DNA from: an uncultured Flavihumibacter sp. | GTDB taxonomy: Bacteria; Bacteroidota; Bacteroidia; Chitinophagales; Chitinophagaceae | Assembly (NCBI GenBank): GCA_902168105.1 | Contig: CABHOY010000038.1 | Span: 248,001-312,000, forward strand | Reading direction: 5' to 3' | DNA: 64,000 nucleotides | Shown here: one piece after another, positions 37,201 through 45,569 of the stretch | Position numbering within the stretch: the first letter of the stretch is position 1 | How the letters are laid out: each line of letters starts with the position of its first letter | Program-made: the position numbers and the translations under genes | Notes under the pieces: model-generated | Told to the model about the DNA's origin: nothing | What the model saw: the letters and a program-made list of their open reading frames with translations, nothing else | The model's database searches: none

Positions 37201-38621
37201 GAAATACCCAGGCTGAGATCGTCAAAGCCGATAGGGAAACCACTCATTTTCGAGTCGCCTTTTTCTGTCTCTAAAGAAAAGGTGCCGCTATGTACGTAAG
37301 GCTTTTGTGTAGAAAGGGTCAGGTCTTCGAAGGAAATACCTTTTACCTTCAGCACGCTTTTATTGAGTTCTACTTTGCCCGTCAGGGTGGCTTTCGGGAT
37401 GAAGTCTTTATCTGTCTTGGTCACTTCTATGCGGCAATCCTTATTCAGGGTGATATTGCCTGCAAAGAATTTAAATGTTTTATCGGCGGTGGTCTGTAAG
37501 GCGAAGGAATAATAAGTATCGCCGCCCCGCATACTGATGGAGGCGTCGTAATCCAGTGGGTCATCCCCCAGGAAACCGACCTTCAGCTGTCCACCCAGCG
37601 AGCCGCCATTCAGTTTGTTCTTACTGAAGCTAAGTCCCACTTTTTCAATGGACATGGGCCAGCCGCCTGCGCTGGCATCACCCAGTTTCACGATATTATC
37701 GGCGGTGAGGGTACCACTTACACCCTGATCATCTATGATAAAATTTGTAACGTTGACTTTGGGCCGTCCTCCTTTTGCGGCCACTTGTTGCGGCAGTCCT
37801 ACCTCCAGCTCCTGCAGGTAAAACCCTCTCCATAGCAAGGGACTGGCGGGATCGTCCAGCATATCGGCACTTACTTTGAGGCCGGTAGGGTTCATCACGT
37901 CGCTCATGTCCACGACGGCATGTTTGACTTTAAAGTTGAAGTCGTCCAACCCTTTTATGCGGAATGTCGGGATATCGATATCGGCCATGATGTTGCTGAG
38001 GTCCTTCACGTTCACGTTCAGGCTGGCACGTACAGTTTGCTGCGCGGGATCATCGGGTTCCAGCCATCCTTTGTCGAAGTTAAATATGCCACTCAGGTTG
38101 GCCGATTTAAAACCGTTGCAATCCCATTCGACGAAATTGCTACCATTACCGGGGAAGGTGATCGCCACATGTTCATTCAGATTGACCTGCTGCTCGTTGA
38201 GCAGGACCAATTTAGTAGATGTTCCAACACCTATTCCTCCTGGTGTAAAGGCAATATCCTTTCCTCCAAAGATGAGGTCGCGATCGGTGCCCGGGAAGGT
38301 AAAACGGAAATAGGCGCTCAGATAGGCGCCTTGTGGTGTCATACGAATGCTGTCAATGGCGATGACGTAGACCTTGCCGTTTATTTCACGGACAAGACCG
38401 ACCGGCAGCGTGCCGAGCGATTCATTGGTCAGAAAACTGATAAACTTATTGTTTTCCTTAATCTTATTAAACACGCCCATGGCATGTTCAACTAACATAG
38501 ATTTGGCCGTATCTGCTGGTAAAGTGCTTGTGGAATCCGCCGCATTTACGTTAAGAGGCCTGAGGAAAAACAACAAAAAAAACAATACTGTCAGTACAGG
38601 TATAGGGTTGTTGTGCTTCAT
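34212..38621 (-). CDS. Very large secreted protein of unknown function, first gene of the toxin operon
   Basis: A 1469-residue exported protein with a signal peptide (hydrophobic stretch to NVNAADS). I recognise no known domain. Residues ~60-600 are regular, alternating beta strands with repeated GKV-L, GISFEDLTL and GVSGTLTADNI-like motifs, suggestive of a long beta-solenoid or AsmA/TamB-like groove. Residues ~600-960 are rich in Gly-aromatic strands (GFGFGAHFKVAFSFDYGVYGEFAVGAG), as in a barrel or membrane-inserted sheet, followed by an Ig-like C-terminal third. It is encoded immediately upstream of the FN3, barrel, toxin and immunity genes and starts the transcript. It may be a dedicated translocator or scaffold; nothing in the sequence proves this. 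Confidence 0.75.
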   Translation of the reverse strand: MKHNNPIPVLTVLFFLLFFLRPLNVNAADSTSTLPADTAKSMLVEHAMGVFNKIKENNKFISFLTNESLGTLPVGLVREINGKVYVIAIDSIRMTPQGAYLSAYFRFTFPGTDRDLIFGGKDIAFTPGGIGVGTSTKLVLLNEQQVNLNEHVAITFPGNGSNFVEWDCNGFKSANLSGIFNFDKGWLEPDDPAQQTVRASLNVNVKDLSNIMADIDIPTFRIKGLDDFNFKVKHAVVDMSDVMNPTGLKVSADMLDDPASPLLWRGFYLQELEVGLPQQVAAKGGRPKVNVTNFIIDDQGVSGTLTADNIVKLGDASAGGWPMSIEKVGLSFSKNKLNGGSLGGQLKVGFLGDDPLDYDASISMRGGDTYYSFALQTTADKTFKFFAGNITLNKDCRIEVTKTDKDFIPKATLTGKVELNKSVLKVKGISFEDLTLSTQKPYVHSGTFSLETEKGDSKMSGFPIGFDDLSLGISDGKVAIGATVKLNFMNSEDKGFAGSAGFTVTAAQEEIKETVMVNNVAVEKIDTKWKLDKVTVSDIDLTVKVMAFQMHGIITLFDDHPVYGNGFRGMLDFSLPGPIPKAKATAYFGSKDDYRYWHVDAYIGIRIPVPPILQITGLMGGMSYHMERPSDFDPYDSRNAIDKKGGLKDVNEIFQYVPTKEAGLGFMGGVSLALATEMLINVNVALEVQFGTNGGLRYVQFDGAGYVMHEALKAKSKNEAKEDDSAPIWVQFKMRYDNVNSTFDASMKTYINILGIIKGIHERGLVGESVLHVGPDDWYAYVGRPSNMNGLSVIGVAEIKNYFMMGTKVEDMPPVPAEVNEVFDDVNTDFMAMENSMSTGKGFGFGAHFKVAFSFDYGVYGEFAVGAGADILLRNYGEARCKGSGSVIGFNGWYASGQAYAYLKGDVGIRVKVFGKKKGFSIAKLSAAVLLQAKLPNPAWFRGMVGVKYSILGGMVKGKASIKVELGSQCEIVGAKEINIEVISDIKPDDQGTDVSVFSSPQVAFNIAVEKPFSMMNEYDQVATYRVKLDEVTLMNDKTPITGTIVVNPDGMSASLNQRDILPGESTLTAAAKIHFEKQNGAGWDVLKSDGRNIDYETKSSTFTTGEEPTTISWENILYAYPIRSQYNFLPGEYKKGYIKLKYGQPKLFRKTDDEGKNYSVTAAFTSAQKQAAASNVSYDEAMTQVNFDIPSGLSKEMIYTYNITRTSLDGEKAADNVVKNEDLTVGEEGDSTTITSSSLKGDAKSDINKEIIAYNFRTSKYNTFAEKMSAVTNAQDLWDIATGYVTVIGTRFNTDETFDRFDLNGDATFNSKPLILLKAGTNNAWLQNKILPLMYNGYPFESGMKLERDPATTGGVPPLEAVRMYNNDNNYYQLESNQVTDGIAPLKPGVCRFMYYVPFAAHEDYMDLSAKAGRLYLTGTTATSAGNLLLHTFPDLQGNIYYPVELQYRLPGLNQISSTITKSIYYKL

Positions 38622-38662
38622 CGGTCAACAGGATGGGTCGTCCCTTAATATTAACAATAAAA

Positions 38663-38670
38663 CAAATGTA
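38663..38670 (-). promoter_or_regulatory. Putative -7 element of the toxin operon
   Basis: TACATTTG on the minus strand (TAnnTTTG consensus), 41 bases upstream of the ATG at 38621. No convincing -33 TTG was found, so activation by another factor is possible. Confidence 0.4.
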
Positions 38671-38840
38671 ACATTTTATTGCCCATATTATACTTTTCTA
38701 TATAATATTATTTAAGTAGTTGATTATCATTAAAATAAGGGAATAGATTGGTAATTCCCTTCTGCTGATGCTGGCAGGTGAGCAGGGTTCGAGGGGTATT
38801 GAGGTACGAGGTAGTGGGGCTTAAAGTACGCTTTATATAC

Positions 38841-38862
38841 GACGTATACATGACGTATACAT
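38841..38862. repeat. Tandem 11-bp repeat GACGTATACAT x2
   Basis: Two exact copies (38841-38851, 38852-38862) in the non-coding region upstream of the toxin operon. Each contains the palindrome GTATAC. They could be binding sites for a regulator; no function is known. Confidence 0.4.
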
Positions 38863-38894
38863 GCTTCATACGTGGACTTGATATGTAAAAGATC

Positions 38895-38949
38895 AGGCAT
38901 TTTACCGGAGCATATAAGACATATGGCCTGCCATTCCGGTAAAATGCCT
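38895..38949 (-). terminator. 15-bp inverted repeat after the YtxH-like gene
   Basis: AGGCATTTTACCGGA (38895-38909) and TCCGGTAAAATGCCT (38935-38949) are perfect complements with a 25-base spacer. It lies 8 bases after the stop at 38957. The loop is long for a terminator, and the T content after it on the minus strand is moderate (TCTTTT). Confidence 0.55.
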
Positions 38950-38956
38950 GCGTTCA

Positions 38957-39160
38957 CTATTCCATGGTTTCATTGACCATTGCGTTAATTTTCTTCTGTG
39001 TTTTACGTAGGTGACGGTTTGCGATACGGCGGGCGTCATCCGCAGTGGCTTCTGCTCCATCCAGGAGGCGTTGCATACCGCCATTTTTCCTGGTCAAATA
39101 GATGATCACTCCTGCTGCTGCTGCGCCGACAATGGAAGCGGCTATCAATGCTTTTTTCAT
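38957..39160 (-). CDS. Small YtxH-like membrane protein
   Basis: A 67-residue protein with an N-terminal transmembrane helix (ALIAASIVGAAAAGVIIYL) followed by a charged helical tail (MQRLLDGAEATADDARRIANRHLRK). Length and layout match the small YtxH/gas-vesicle-stress-like proteins common in Bacteroidota, linked in other bacteria to general stress. Transcribed on its own; divergent from the membrane protein gene at 39253. Function not established. Confidence 0.7.
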   Translation of the reverse strand: MKKALIAASIVGAAAAGVIIYLTRKNGGMQRLLDGAEATADDARRIANRHLRKTQKKINAMVNETME

Positions 39161-39252
39161 AATCGTTCTTTTTGGTTACACTGTGGGTAATACAAGAGTT
39201 ATACCAATTGACGGCAGATTTTATATTTTTGCCCGCACAATTAAGTCCAAAT

Positions 39253-39654
39253 ATGCCCGAAACCACACCTGTCTACAGTATTCCGCTGAAATACCGGAAA
39301 ATGGAAAATCTGCATATCGTTTTCTGGTTGTTGAAAGATATAGGCTGGTGCCTGATCTGGAAACCGCTGGGCATTGCGATGATCTTCCCCACGCTGATCA
39401 TTGCTATCGTCATTGCTTACCGCACACGGCAGTTTATGTCCGAATTATGCCATAACCTGGCCATCGCGGTGTGGATCACTGCCAACTCTTACTGGATGAT
39501 CAGTGAATTCCTTCATTTCGACGCAGAGATCGTTACCGGATGGATCACTTACAAACACCTCGCGCTGATACCGTTCTTAACGGGCGTACTGATACTGGGG
39601 TATTATTATCTCTGGCATAAACCAAGACATCCGGAAGAAGCAGAGACGATGTGA
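39253..39654 (+). CDS. Small integral membrane protein of unknown function
   Basis: A 133-residue protein. The start at 39253 (MPETTPVYSIPLKYR) is preferred to the ATG at 39172, which would place the start only 11 bases from the divergent gene. Three to four hydrophobic helices are predicted (around LGIAMIFPTLIIAIVIAY, LAIAVWITANSYWMISE and LALIPFLTGVLILGYYY), with conserved-looking Trp and His positions. The tail is charged (KPRHPEEAETM). No motif indicates an activity. The divergent YtxH-like gene may share the promoter region. Confidence 0.7.
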   Translation: MPETTPVYSIPLKYRKMENLHIVFWLLKDIGWCLIWKPLGIAMIFPTLIIAIVIAYRTRQFMSELCHNLAIAVWITANSYWMISEFLHFDAEIVTGWITYKHLALIPFLTGVLILGYYYLWHKPRHPEEAETM

Positions 39655-39735
39655 TCGAATTTTAAATCCGCGGCCGGATGACCGGAATAATTGCGGCACA
39701 CCCCGGGGTGGACGGTCACCGCGAATTGCGGCATA

Positions 39736-39803
39736 CCCGGGGTTAAAAACCCCGGGCTACAAACATCGGGACTCCTGACGGAGTCCTATTGTGTTTTGTT
39801 GAA
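39736..39803. repeat. Two-hairpin dispersed repeat element, copy 1
   Basis: Hairpin A: CCCGGGGTT-AAA-AACCCCGGG (39736-39756). Then CTACAAACAT. Hairpin B: GGACTCC-TGAC-GGAGTCC (39769-39786), followed by TATTGTGTTTTGTTG. A related copy is at 48619-48685 on the same strand. Differences between the copies fall in both arms and preserve pairing. The preceding 39,660-39,735 is also GC-rich with a partial GGCGGCA-type repetition. No protein is likely. Confidence 0.75.
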
Positions 39804-39843
39804 TACGTTATGTTAGTGTTCCTGATAATAGTGTTACATGCGT

Positions 39844-41370
39844 TTAATTGTTCCACCATACAGGGTGTAACCAGTCGTCCCATCCTCCCATCCTGTTCAC
39901 GGCATCCTGATAATGTTCGGAATTGCTGAAGGCTTCTGTAGAAGGATAGGTTAAACGTTTAGGAAGCGTTCCATTGGTCTGGGATTCATTGCCCATATCG
40001 GTAATCGGCGCCAATACCGGGAAACCGCTGCGGCGCTGATTAGCATATGCCTCAAAGCCGTTAGGGAAAAGCGCCACCCATTTTTGCATATTGATCTGTT
40101 CAATTTCTTTTCCGGGCGTCAGGTCGTGTGCCCGGATAAACTCCGTCACCGTCTCATCCGGTATGTAGGCTATCTCCGGATAATATTTCAGCTGTTCGAT
40201 CGCAGAACGGATACCGGTCTGGTACCAGGTATTGGCATTATCAGGTATCCAGCCTCGCGCGGCTGCTTCCGCCTGGAGGAAGGCTACTTCCGCATAGCCC
40301 ATATGCAGGAAAGGGTTCCCCAACTGGTAAAAAGACTGACTTAGCACACAGTATTTATTGGTAGCAGGTATGACCACTCCTTCCGGGCTTACATAATCTT
40401 CCGCATCATCCCAATAGTACAATCCCGGCGCCATAGACAGGTAGTTTGTAATAGCTGTAATATCATTCCCGGAGGCATCCTTATTAACAAAAAAGGTAGA
40501 CAAGCGGGGATCTTCCTCTGCTTTCAGGTACTCTACAAATGTGCTGCAACCTCTGGTCCACTCATGAACATTATCTTCCTGCAGCGCCTGTGAATAACCA
40601 TTTCCCCGTAGGTCGGGGTATGCATAGTCATCATGTAACATGCGGAAATTGTCTTCCGCGTTCTGCATCACACCAGCGGCTATTGCTGCCTTTACCTGTT
40701 CTCTCGCCACGATACCGTTCGCTTTGGTAAGCCGCATTGCTAAACGTAGTCTTAATGAACCAGCCAGCCGTTTCCATTTTCCCAGATCACCATTATAAAC
40801 GATGTCATTTGCAATACCTTCTTTAGCCGCATCGAATTGTGCTGTTGCTTCAGCCAGTTCCTTAAAAAGATCAGGATAGATGTCTGCCTGTTTATCGTAT
40901 GCGGGCGTGTATATTTTGTCATAATACGCCAGCCCCGCTTCGGAATATGGGATATCTCCATAAGCATCCGTCAGCAGGGAAAACACGTATACCCGTAATA
41001 TGCGGGCTGCCGCCAGGTAGTTTACGTATGCGGTATCGTTCTTATAATTTTCGAGCAGGTCTACCAGTTGTTTCAAACTCTTGCCATACAGGTTTTCCCA
41101 CATGCAGTTATTGTAAAACTCATCGTGGATATATTTCCCTCCCCTGCCCATATCTTCCGGTCCTGTGAGGTATTGTACCATCGGCTGGAAGAGATAAAGA
41201 TTGGGGTATCCCATCTCGCGACCTCCATCTATAAAGTAAGCGGCAGCAGTCAGCTGATCGCCGGGTGGGATACGTTCTTTCGTCTTCGGGTCGGTATTGA
41301 TCTTCTCAAAACCGGCAGTGCACGAAAACAACGATGTAATAAGCAGCAAACTCCATCTATATCTTTTCAT
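39844..41370 (-). CDS. SusD/RagB-family nutrient-binding outer-membrane lipoprotein
   Basis: A 508-residue surface lipoprotein (lipobox Cys17, LFSCTAG). The sequence matches the SusD-like group that pairs with STN-type SusC receptors: INTDPKTKERIPPGDQLTAAAYF near the start, then helical TPR-like segments (NYLAAARILRVYVFSLLTDAYGDIPYSEA) and the C-terminal AEVAFLQAEAAARGW. SusD proteins cap the TonB-dependent channel and deliver glycans, peptides or other nutrients. It lies 9 bases after the SusC gene and closes the FecI - FecR - SusC - SusD order. The substrate is unknown; no glycoside hydrolase or peptidase gene is in the locus. Confidence 0.92.
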   Translation of the reverse strand: MKRYRWSLLLITSLFSCTAGFEKINTDPKTKERIPPGDQLTAAAYFIDGGREMGYPNLYLFQPMVQYLTGPEDMGRGGKYIHDEFYNNCMWENLYGKSLKQLVDLLENYKNDTAYVNYLAAARILRVYVFSLLTDAYGDIPYSEAGLAYYDKIYTPAYDKQADIYPDLFKELAEATAQFDAAKEGIANDIVYNGDLGKWKRLAGSLRLRLAMRLTKANGIVAREQVKAAIAAGVMQNAEDNFRMLHDDYAYPDLRGNGYSQALQEDNVHEWTRGCSTFVEYLKAEEDPRLSTFFVNKDASGNDITAITNYLSMAPGLYYWDDAEDYVSPEGVVIPATNKYCVLSQSFYQLGNPFLHMGYAEVAFLQAEAAARGWIPDNANTWYQTGIRSAIEQLKYYPEIAYIPDETVTEFIRAHDLTPGKEIEQINMQKWVALFPNGFEAYANQRRSGFPVLAPITDMGNESQTNGTLPKRLTYPSTEAFSNSEHYQDAVNRMGGWDDWLHPVWWNN

Positions 41371-41379
41371 TGGCAGCAG

Positions 41380-44300
41380 TTAAAACTTGACGAACAGTTT
41401 AACACCATAAGACTTTCGTGTTGGCAGGGAGCCATATTCCAGTCCCTGCGCGGTCGTATTATTATAACTTGATTCAGGATCTATATTAGGTACCGCTTTG
41501 TAAAGCGTGAACGGATTGCGTGTGATCAGTGAAACAGTTCCTTCACGGAACAATCTGTTAAAGAGACTTTGCGGCAGTTCATAATCAAGGTGCAGCTCTC
41601 TGACTTTTACAAAAGTGGCATCATAAATAAAAGCTTCCGGAATATTCTCCGCCAATCTTTTCCAGTAGGATTGCGGGTTCACATACGCCGTTACTTCATT
41701 GCCGGTAGCCGCCGCAATGCCTGTGATCGGCAATCCACCTGTAGCTGTCCATTGCTCCGGCGTTCTTCCTGCGCGGATCCTTTCCTGTTCTGAACGCGCC
41801 CAGCCTTCGCGTCCTTCGAGTGTGCCTTTCTGATTTCCCTTTTCATATGCCAGCAGGTTGGTCATGGAGTAGATATTACCACCGTATTTTACATCTACGA
41901 GTACTGTCAGCGACAAACGTTTATACGAGAACTGATTGGTAATACTACCTGTCCAGGCGTACTGGTTACTGCCCAGGCGACTGTCGGTCGTTGTATATTT
42001 CGGCAGATTATTTCCATCCAGTACCAAACGTCCTTTTGTATCACGCAGGAAGTGCCTGCCTGTCAGCATACCATATTCCGCATCCTTCTTTGCTACAACG
42101 GAAACATTGCCCCAGCGTGCTACTGCCATCGGGTAATAAGGGGACATGAGTGAATTCAGCGACTGGATCCTGTTCATGTTGCGTGAAAAGATGATACGTG
42201 TATCCCAGCTGAAGTCTTTATGTATCACGGGTGTTCCTCCTAGTGCTATTTCCACGCCTTCGTTACGGATCTTACCGGAATTAACCACTGCACTGGTGTA
42301 CCCGCTGGTGGTAGATACAGGCGCATTCAGCACCTGACCAATTGTTTTGGTATGATACCAGGTAGCGTCCAGGCGGATGCGGTCTTCGAAAAAAGAAAGA
42401 TCCACTCCTCCCTCATAGGCATAGTTAACGCCTGGCCGCAGGTCGGCAAAGGGTACATTGTCTACCGCGACACCACCGATAGAATATCCTTTTATACTGG
42501 GAATGTCCGGATTGTAGCCATATGTGAGCCGCAGCAGATAAGGTTGTACGGCGTCGGTGCCTGTCTGCGCCACTGACAAACGGAGTTTGCCGAACGAGAG
42601 CACCTGTTTGTTTCTGATCAGTTCTGTAAACTGAAATGCGGCAGATGCAGAGGGATAAAAATAAGCGTTATGATTCCGCGGTAAGGTAGACGACCAATCA
42701 TTACGGCCTGTCAGCGACAGGTATAACAAGCGTTTGTAATCAATATCCAGGGAGGCGTATACGGCATTGATCCTCTTCCGAAGGATCATTTCATGACGCA
42801 TCCGGGTCTGGAAATTATCGAGGCCTCTTTCGCCACGGATATTCATTTCACGCGCCGTTGTGTTACGCACTCTTTCTTCATAGTCCATACGGGTTGTTCC
42901 CATATTTACAGAAAAACGGAATTTATCCAGCTGACGGGTATAGCTGAGCAGGAGGTCAGTGTTTATTTCCCACAGCTTCCTGTCTTTAAGCGCCATGGCG
43001 CCCAGCGGATTGACTGGTGTAGAATAATTCATCAGCTCATAAAAAGAGAATGCGGAATAGTCTATGCCTGAACGTACATGTACAGCGAAACCGGGACAGA
43101 GTTTATATTTGAGACGGATAAAACCATTGAGACGGTCCTGATCACTGTAATTTGGCTGTTCATAAATAGCCCAGTAAGGATTGACCTGATAGGTATTGTT
43201 GTTCCAGTTGATATAATTTCCCGTGGCCGGATCTTTATATTCCTTCAACCAGTTAAGATCAATATTCGGGGCAATACCACTCAGTACATAACCGACATTG
43301 TTAGGATTGTCTGACAAGGCGGGGCGGTTCTGCACATCTTCATTCAGCCAGGCCATACGGGTATCGAGCTCGAGCCTCCGGGAAAAGCGGGTCGTAACCC
43401 TGGCAGACAGATGATGTCTTTGCAGTCCGCTGGTGGGCACAATGTCACTGTTGCGTGTATTAGTATAAGATATCCGCAGTCGGGTTTTCTCATTTCCTGT
43501 GGACAGCGCCAGTGTGTTGGTGAGCGTAAATCCCTGGCGAAAGAACTGTTCTTTTGGATGCTGTGCTTTCATGTAGGGCGCTTTCTGCCCGTTCCAGAGC
43601 AATACCAGGCTGTCGGCGTTCATTTTCGGACCCCAGCTGTATTGTGTGTCCCAGCGGGCCTGGACCACATTTCCGGGCAACATGCCATCGCGGCCACTGC
43701 CATAATCCTCCTGGAAATCGTATTGACTGTTGAATCGTTCCAGCACCGCATTCGACGTAAACTCTATTTCCAGCCCTTTACGGACACCTTTCTTTGTCGT
43801 GACCAGTAAGATGCCATTTGCCGCGCGACTGCCATATAGGGCCGCAGAAGCCCCTCCTTTGAGCACAGAGAGTGTCTCCACATCATCCGGGTTAATAATA
43901 GCGGTACCATCACCCAGGTCATAACCTCCATACCTTTCCGCCTGACCGGGGGAAGTATTGTTGACGGGGATACCGTCTATAACGAGTAGCGGCTGGTTGT
44001 TCCCGCCCAGTAAGCGCATTCCACGCAGGGTCAGTTTTGTGGAACCAGCCGCTCCGCTGTTCACGGGACTGACATCCAGTCCGGCGATCTTCCCGCTCAG
44101 TGTATTCATGGGATGGATATCCCGTACCTTTGTCAGCTCTTTCCCTTTGATCTCCACATGTGCGTACCCGAGAGAATACTGTTCCCGGTTGATGCCAAGT
44201 GCGGTCACCACGACAGTGTTCATCTGCATGATACGTGCAGCGGTCAGTGTATCCCTTTGTGGAGGGGCGGCTTTCTGAAACCGGATAATGATCTGATGAC

Positions 44301-44592
44301 CGATGGTCCGGATATCATATTGTGTAGCAGGAAAAATACGTTCCAGTGCAGCCTGTATAGTGATCTGCGTTTCGTTCATCGTAACGGAGGCATGCCCGTT
44401 GATGATCTCATTGGGATAGGCAAAGGACACACCTGTTTGCAGTCCTATCCATTTCAGAAAATCGGGTACAGACATTTTCTTCGCCCGGATATTCAGACGT
44501 TGCTGGAGTAGTGGAGACTCTTGCGCCGTACCGGTCAGCACGGCACATAATAATAAGAGGGTTACTATACCTAAAGTGGCCAGGACCTTCAT
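41380..44592 (-). CDS. SusC/RagA-family TonB-dependent outer-membrane receptor with STN domain
   Basis: A 1070-residue receptor. After the signal peptide, residues ~30-110 form an STN domain (MSVPDFLKWIGLQTGVSFAYP, ITIQAALERIFP), which relays substrate binding to an anti-sigma factor. The plug domain follows (~125-260: NPDDVETLSVLKGGASAALYGSRAANGILLVTT), then the ~22-strand barrel ending in SYGVKLFVKF. The CarboxypepD_reg-like module usual between STN and plug in SusC proteins is not seen; STN and plug are separated by only ~20 residues. Transport is TonB-ExbBD driven. The FecR gene immediately upstream (18-base gap) is the expected STN partner. Confidence 0.93.
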   Translation of the reverse strand: MKVLATLGIVTLLLLCAVLTGTAQESPLLQQRLNIRAKKMSVPDFLKWIGLQTGVSFAYPNEIINGHASVTMNETQITIQAALERIFPATQYDIRTIGHQIIIRFQKAAPPQRDTLTAARIMQMNTVVVTALGINREQYSLGYAHVEIKGKELTKVRDIHPMNTLSGKIAGLDVSPVNSGAAGSTKLTLRGMRLLGGNNQPLLVIDGIPVNNTSPGQAERYGGYDLGDGTAIINPDDVETLSVLKGGASAALYGSRAANGILLVTTKKGVRKGLEIEFTSNAVLERFNSQYDFQEDYGSGRDGMLPGNVVQARWDTQYSWGPKMNADSLVLLWNGQKAPYMKAQHPKEQFFRQGFTLTNTLALSTGNEKTRLRISYTNTRNSDIVPTSGLQRHHLSARVTTRFSRRLELDTRMAWLNEDVQNRPALSDNPNNVGYVLSGIAPNIDLNWLKEYKDPATGNYINWNNNTYQVNPYWAIYEQPNYSDQDRLNGFIRLKYKLCPGFAVHVRSGIDYSAFSFYELMNYSTPVNPLGAMALKDRKLWEINTDLLLSYTRQLDKFRFSVNMGTTRMDYEERVRNTTAREMNIRGERGLDNFQTRMRHEMILRKRINAVYASLDIDYKRLLYLSLTGRNDWSSTLPRNHNAYFYPSASAAFQFTELIRNKQVLSFGKLRLSVAQTGTDAVQPYLLRLTYGYNPDIPSIKGYSIGGVAVDNVPFADLRPGVNYAYEGGVDLSFFEDRIRLDATWYHTKTIGQVLNAPVSTTSGYTSAVVNSGKIRNEGVEIALGGTPVIHKDFSWDTRIIFSRNMNRIQSLNSLMSPYYPMAVARWGNVSVVAKKDAEYGMLTGRHFLRDTKGRLVLDGNNLPKYTTTDSRLGSNQYAWTGSITNQFSYKRLSLTVLVDVKYGGNIYSMTNLLAYEKGNQKGTLEGREGWARSEQERIRAGRTPEQWTATGGLPITGIAAATGNEVTAYVNPQSYWKRLAENIPEAFIYDATFVKVRELHLDYELPQSLFNRLFREGTVSLITRNPFTLYKAVPNIDPESSYNNTTAQGLEYGSLPTRKSYGVKLFVKF

Positions 44593-44610
44593 AAGGGTAA
44601 TGGAGATCAG

Positions 44611-45546
44611 TTATTCCCCGAGGACTGCCGAAAATATATCTATCGCCTCGTCCTGGGGTGTATTATGCAGCCGTAAGGTAATCCGTTTATGCCGCAAATT
44701 TTCTGCAATGTTTATGATACTGATATGATAATGCGCGGATATTACCTTTGCTACGTATTCAGCTTCTTCGTTTTCAAATACCAGTTCGTTCGTGGCCCAT
44801 GCACATTTATTGCTATAGTCGCCTTCAGGATGTTTCATCTCATCATCCTTCCGGTTAACTGTGGCCAGATTGCCGTTCCCGCTGTTCAGCACCAGTTTCT
44901 TTCCTCCGCTGTGCAGGCTCACTTTTCCTTCAAAGACGATCACTTCCGTATAGGCGCTATCTATGCGTACGTTGAATGCCGTACCGAGAACTTTAACGGT
45001 AGATCTATCCGCTACGACGAGGAACTGCCGTTGAGGGTCAGGCACCACGTCGAAATAGGCTTCTCCCTGCAGTAATCTTACTTCGCGCTCTTTGAATGAT
45101 CTCCTGTATGTCAGCGAGCTGCCAGCTTTCATATAGATCCTGGAGCCGTCCGGCAGGCCTATACTATCCACGTAGTATGCGGGCGTCGTATAAGTGATCC
45201 AGCCGTCACGAGATGTTTGCCACCACCGTCCGCCTGCGACCAGCAACAAGAGGACCGCAGCTGCTGCTACGATCTTCCACGGGAACATGCGTTTCACCGG
45301 TGCCGGCGGCGCTATCTGCACTGACAATTCCTGCCAGCCTTCCTGCACATTAAAAGACACAGGGGGGACATCTGCGGCGGCTTGCCAAAGCTGCTTCAGT
45401 TCTGCATACAAATGGCGGTTCTCTTCCGATTCCTGCAACCATTTGTTCAATGCAGCCTGTTTGTCCCTGTTACCGGGGTCTGTCAGACAATCCATGACAA
45501 ACTCCGTTACATCGTTGTTGTTCATTGCTTTATAATATGATGACAA
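44611..45546 (-). CDS. FecR-family anti-sigma factor
   Basis: A 311-residue single-pass membrane regulator: cytoplasmic N-terminal helices (residues ~10-80), one transmembrane helix (WKIVAAAAVLLLLVAGG, ~95-112) and a periplasmic FecR domain (YVDSIGLPDGSRIYMKAGSSL; VKVLGTAFNV) with a C-terminal STN-interacting part. A start seven residues later (MNNNDVTEF, 45525) is equally plausible. It holds the sigma factor encoded just upstream inactive until the SusC receptor signals substrate. Part of the sigma - FecR - SusC - SusD unit. Confidence 0.92.
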   Translation of the reverse strand: MSSYYKAMNNNDVTEFVMDCLTDPGNRDKQAALNKWLQESEENRHLYAELKQLWQAAADVPPVSFNVQEGWQELSVQIAPPAPVKRMFPWKIVAAAAVLLLLVAGGRWWQTSRDGWITYTTPAYYVDSIGLPDGSRIYMKAGSSLTYRRSFKEREVRLLQGEAYFDVVPDPQRQFLVVADRSTVKVLGTAFNVRIDSAYTEVIVFEGKVSLHSGGKKLVLNSGNGNLATVNRKDDEMKHPEGDYSNKCAWATNELVFENEEAEYVAKVISAHYHISIINIAENLRHKRITLRLHNTPQDEAIDIFSAVLGE

Positions 45547-45569
45547 TTCAGCACCCCGATACTTTGATG

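Noticed and set aside
38730..38957. 75-codon minus-strand frame before the toxin operon
   Set aside because: It spans the inverted repeat and tandem 11-mers and shows no coding character.
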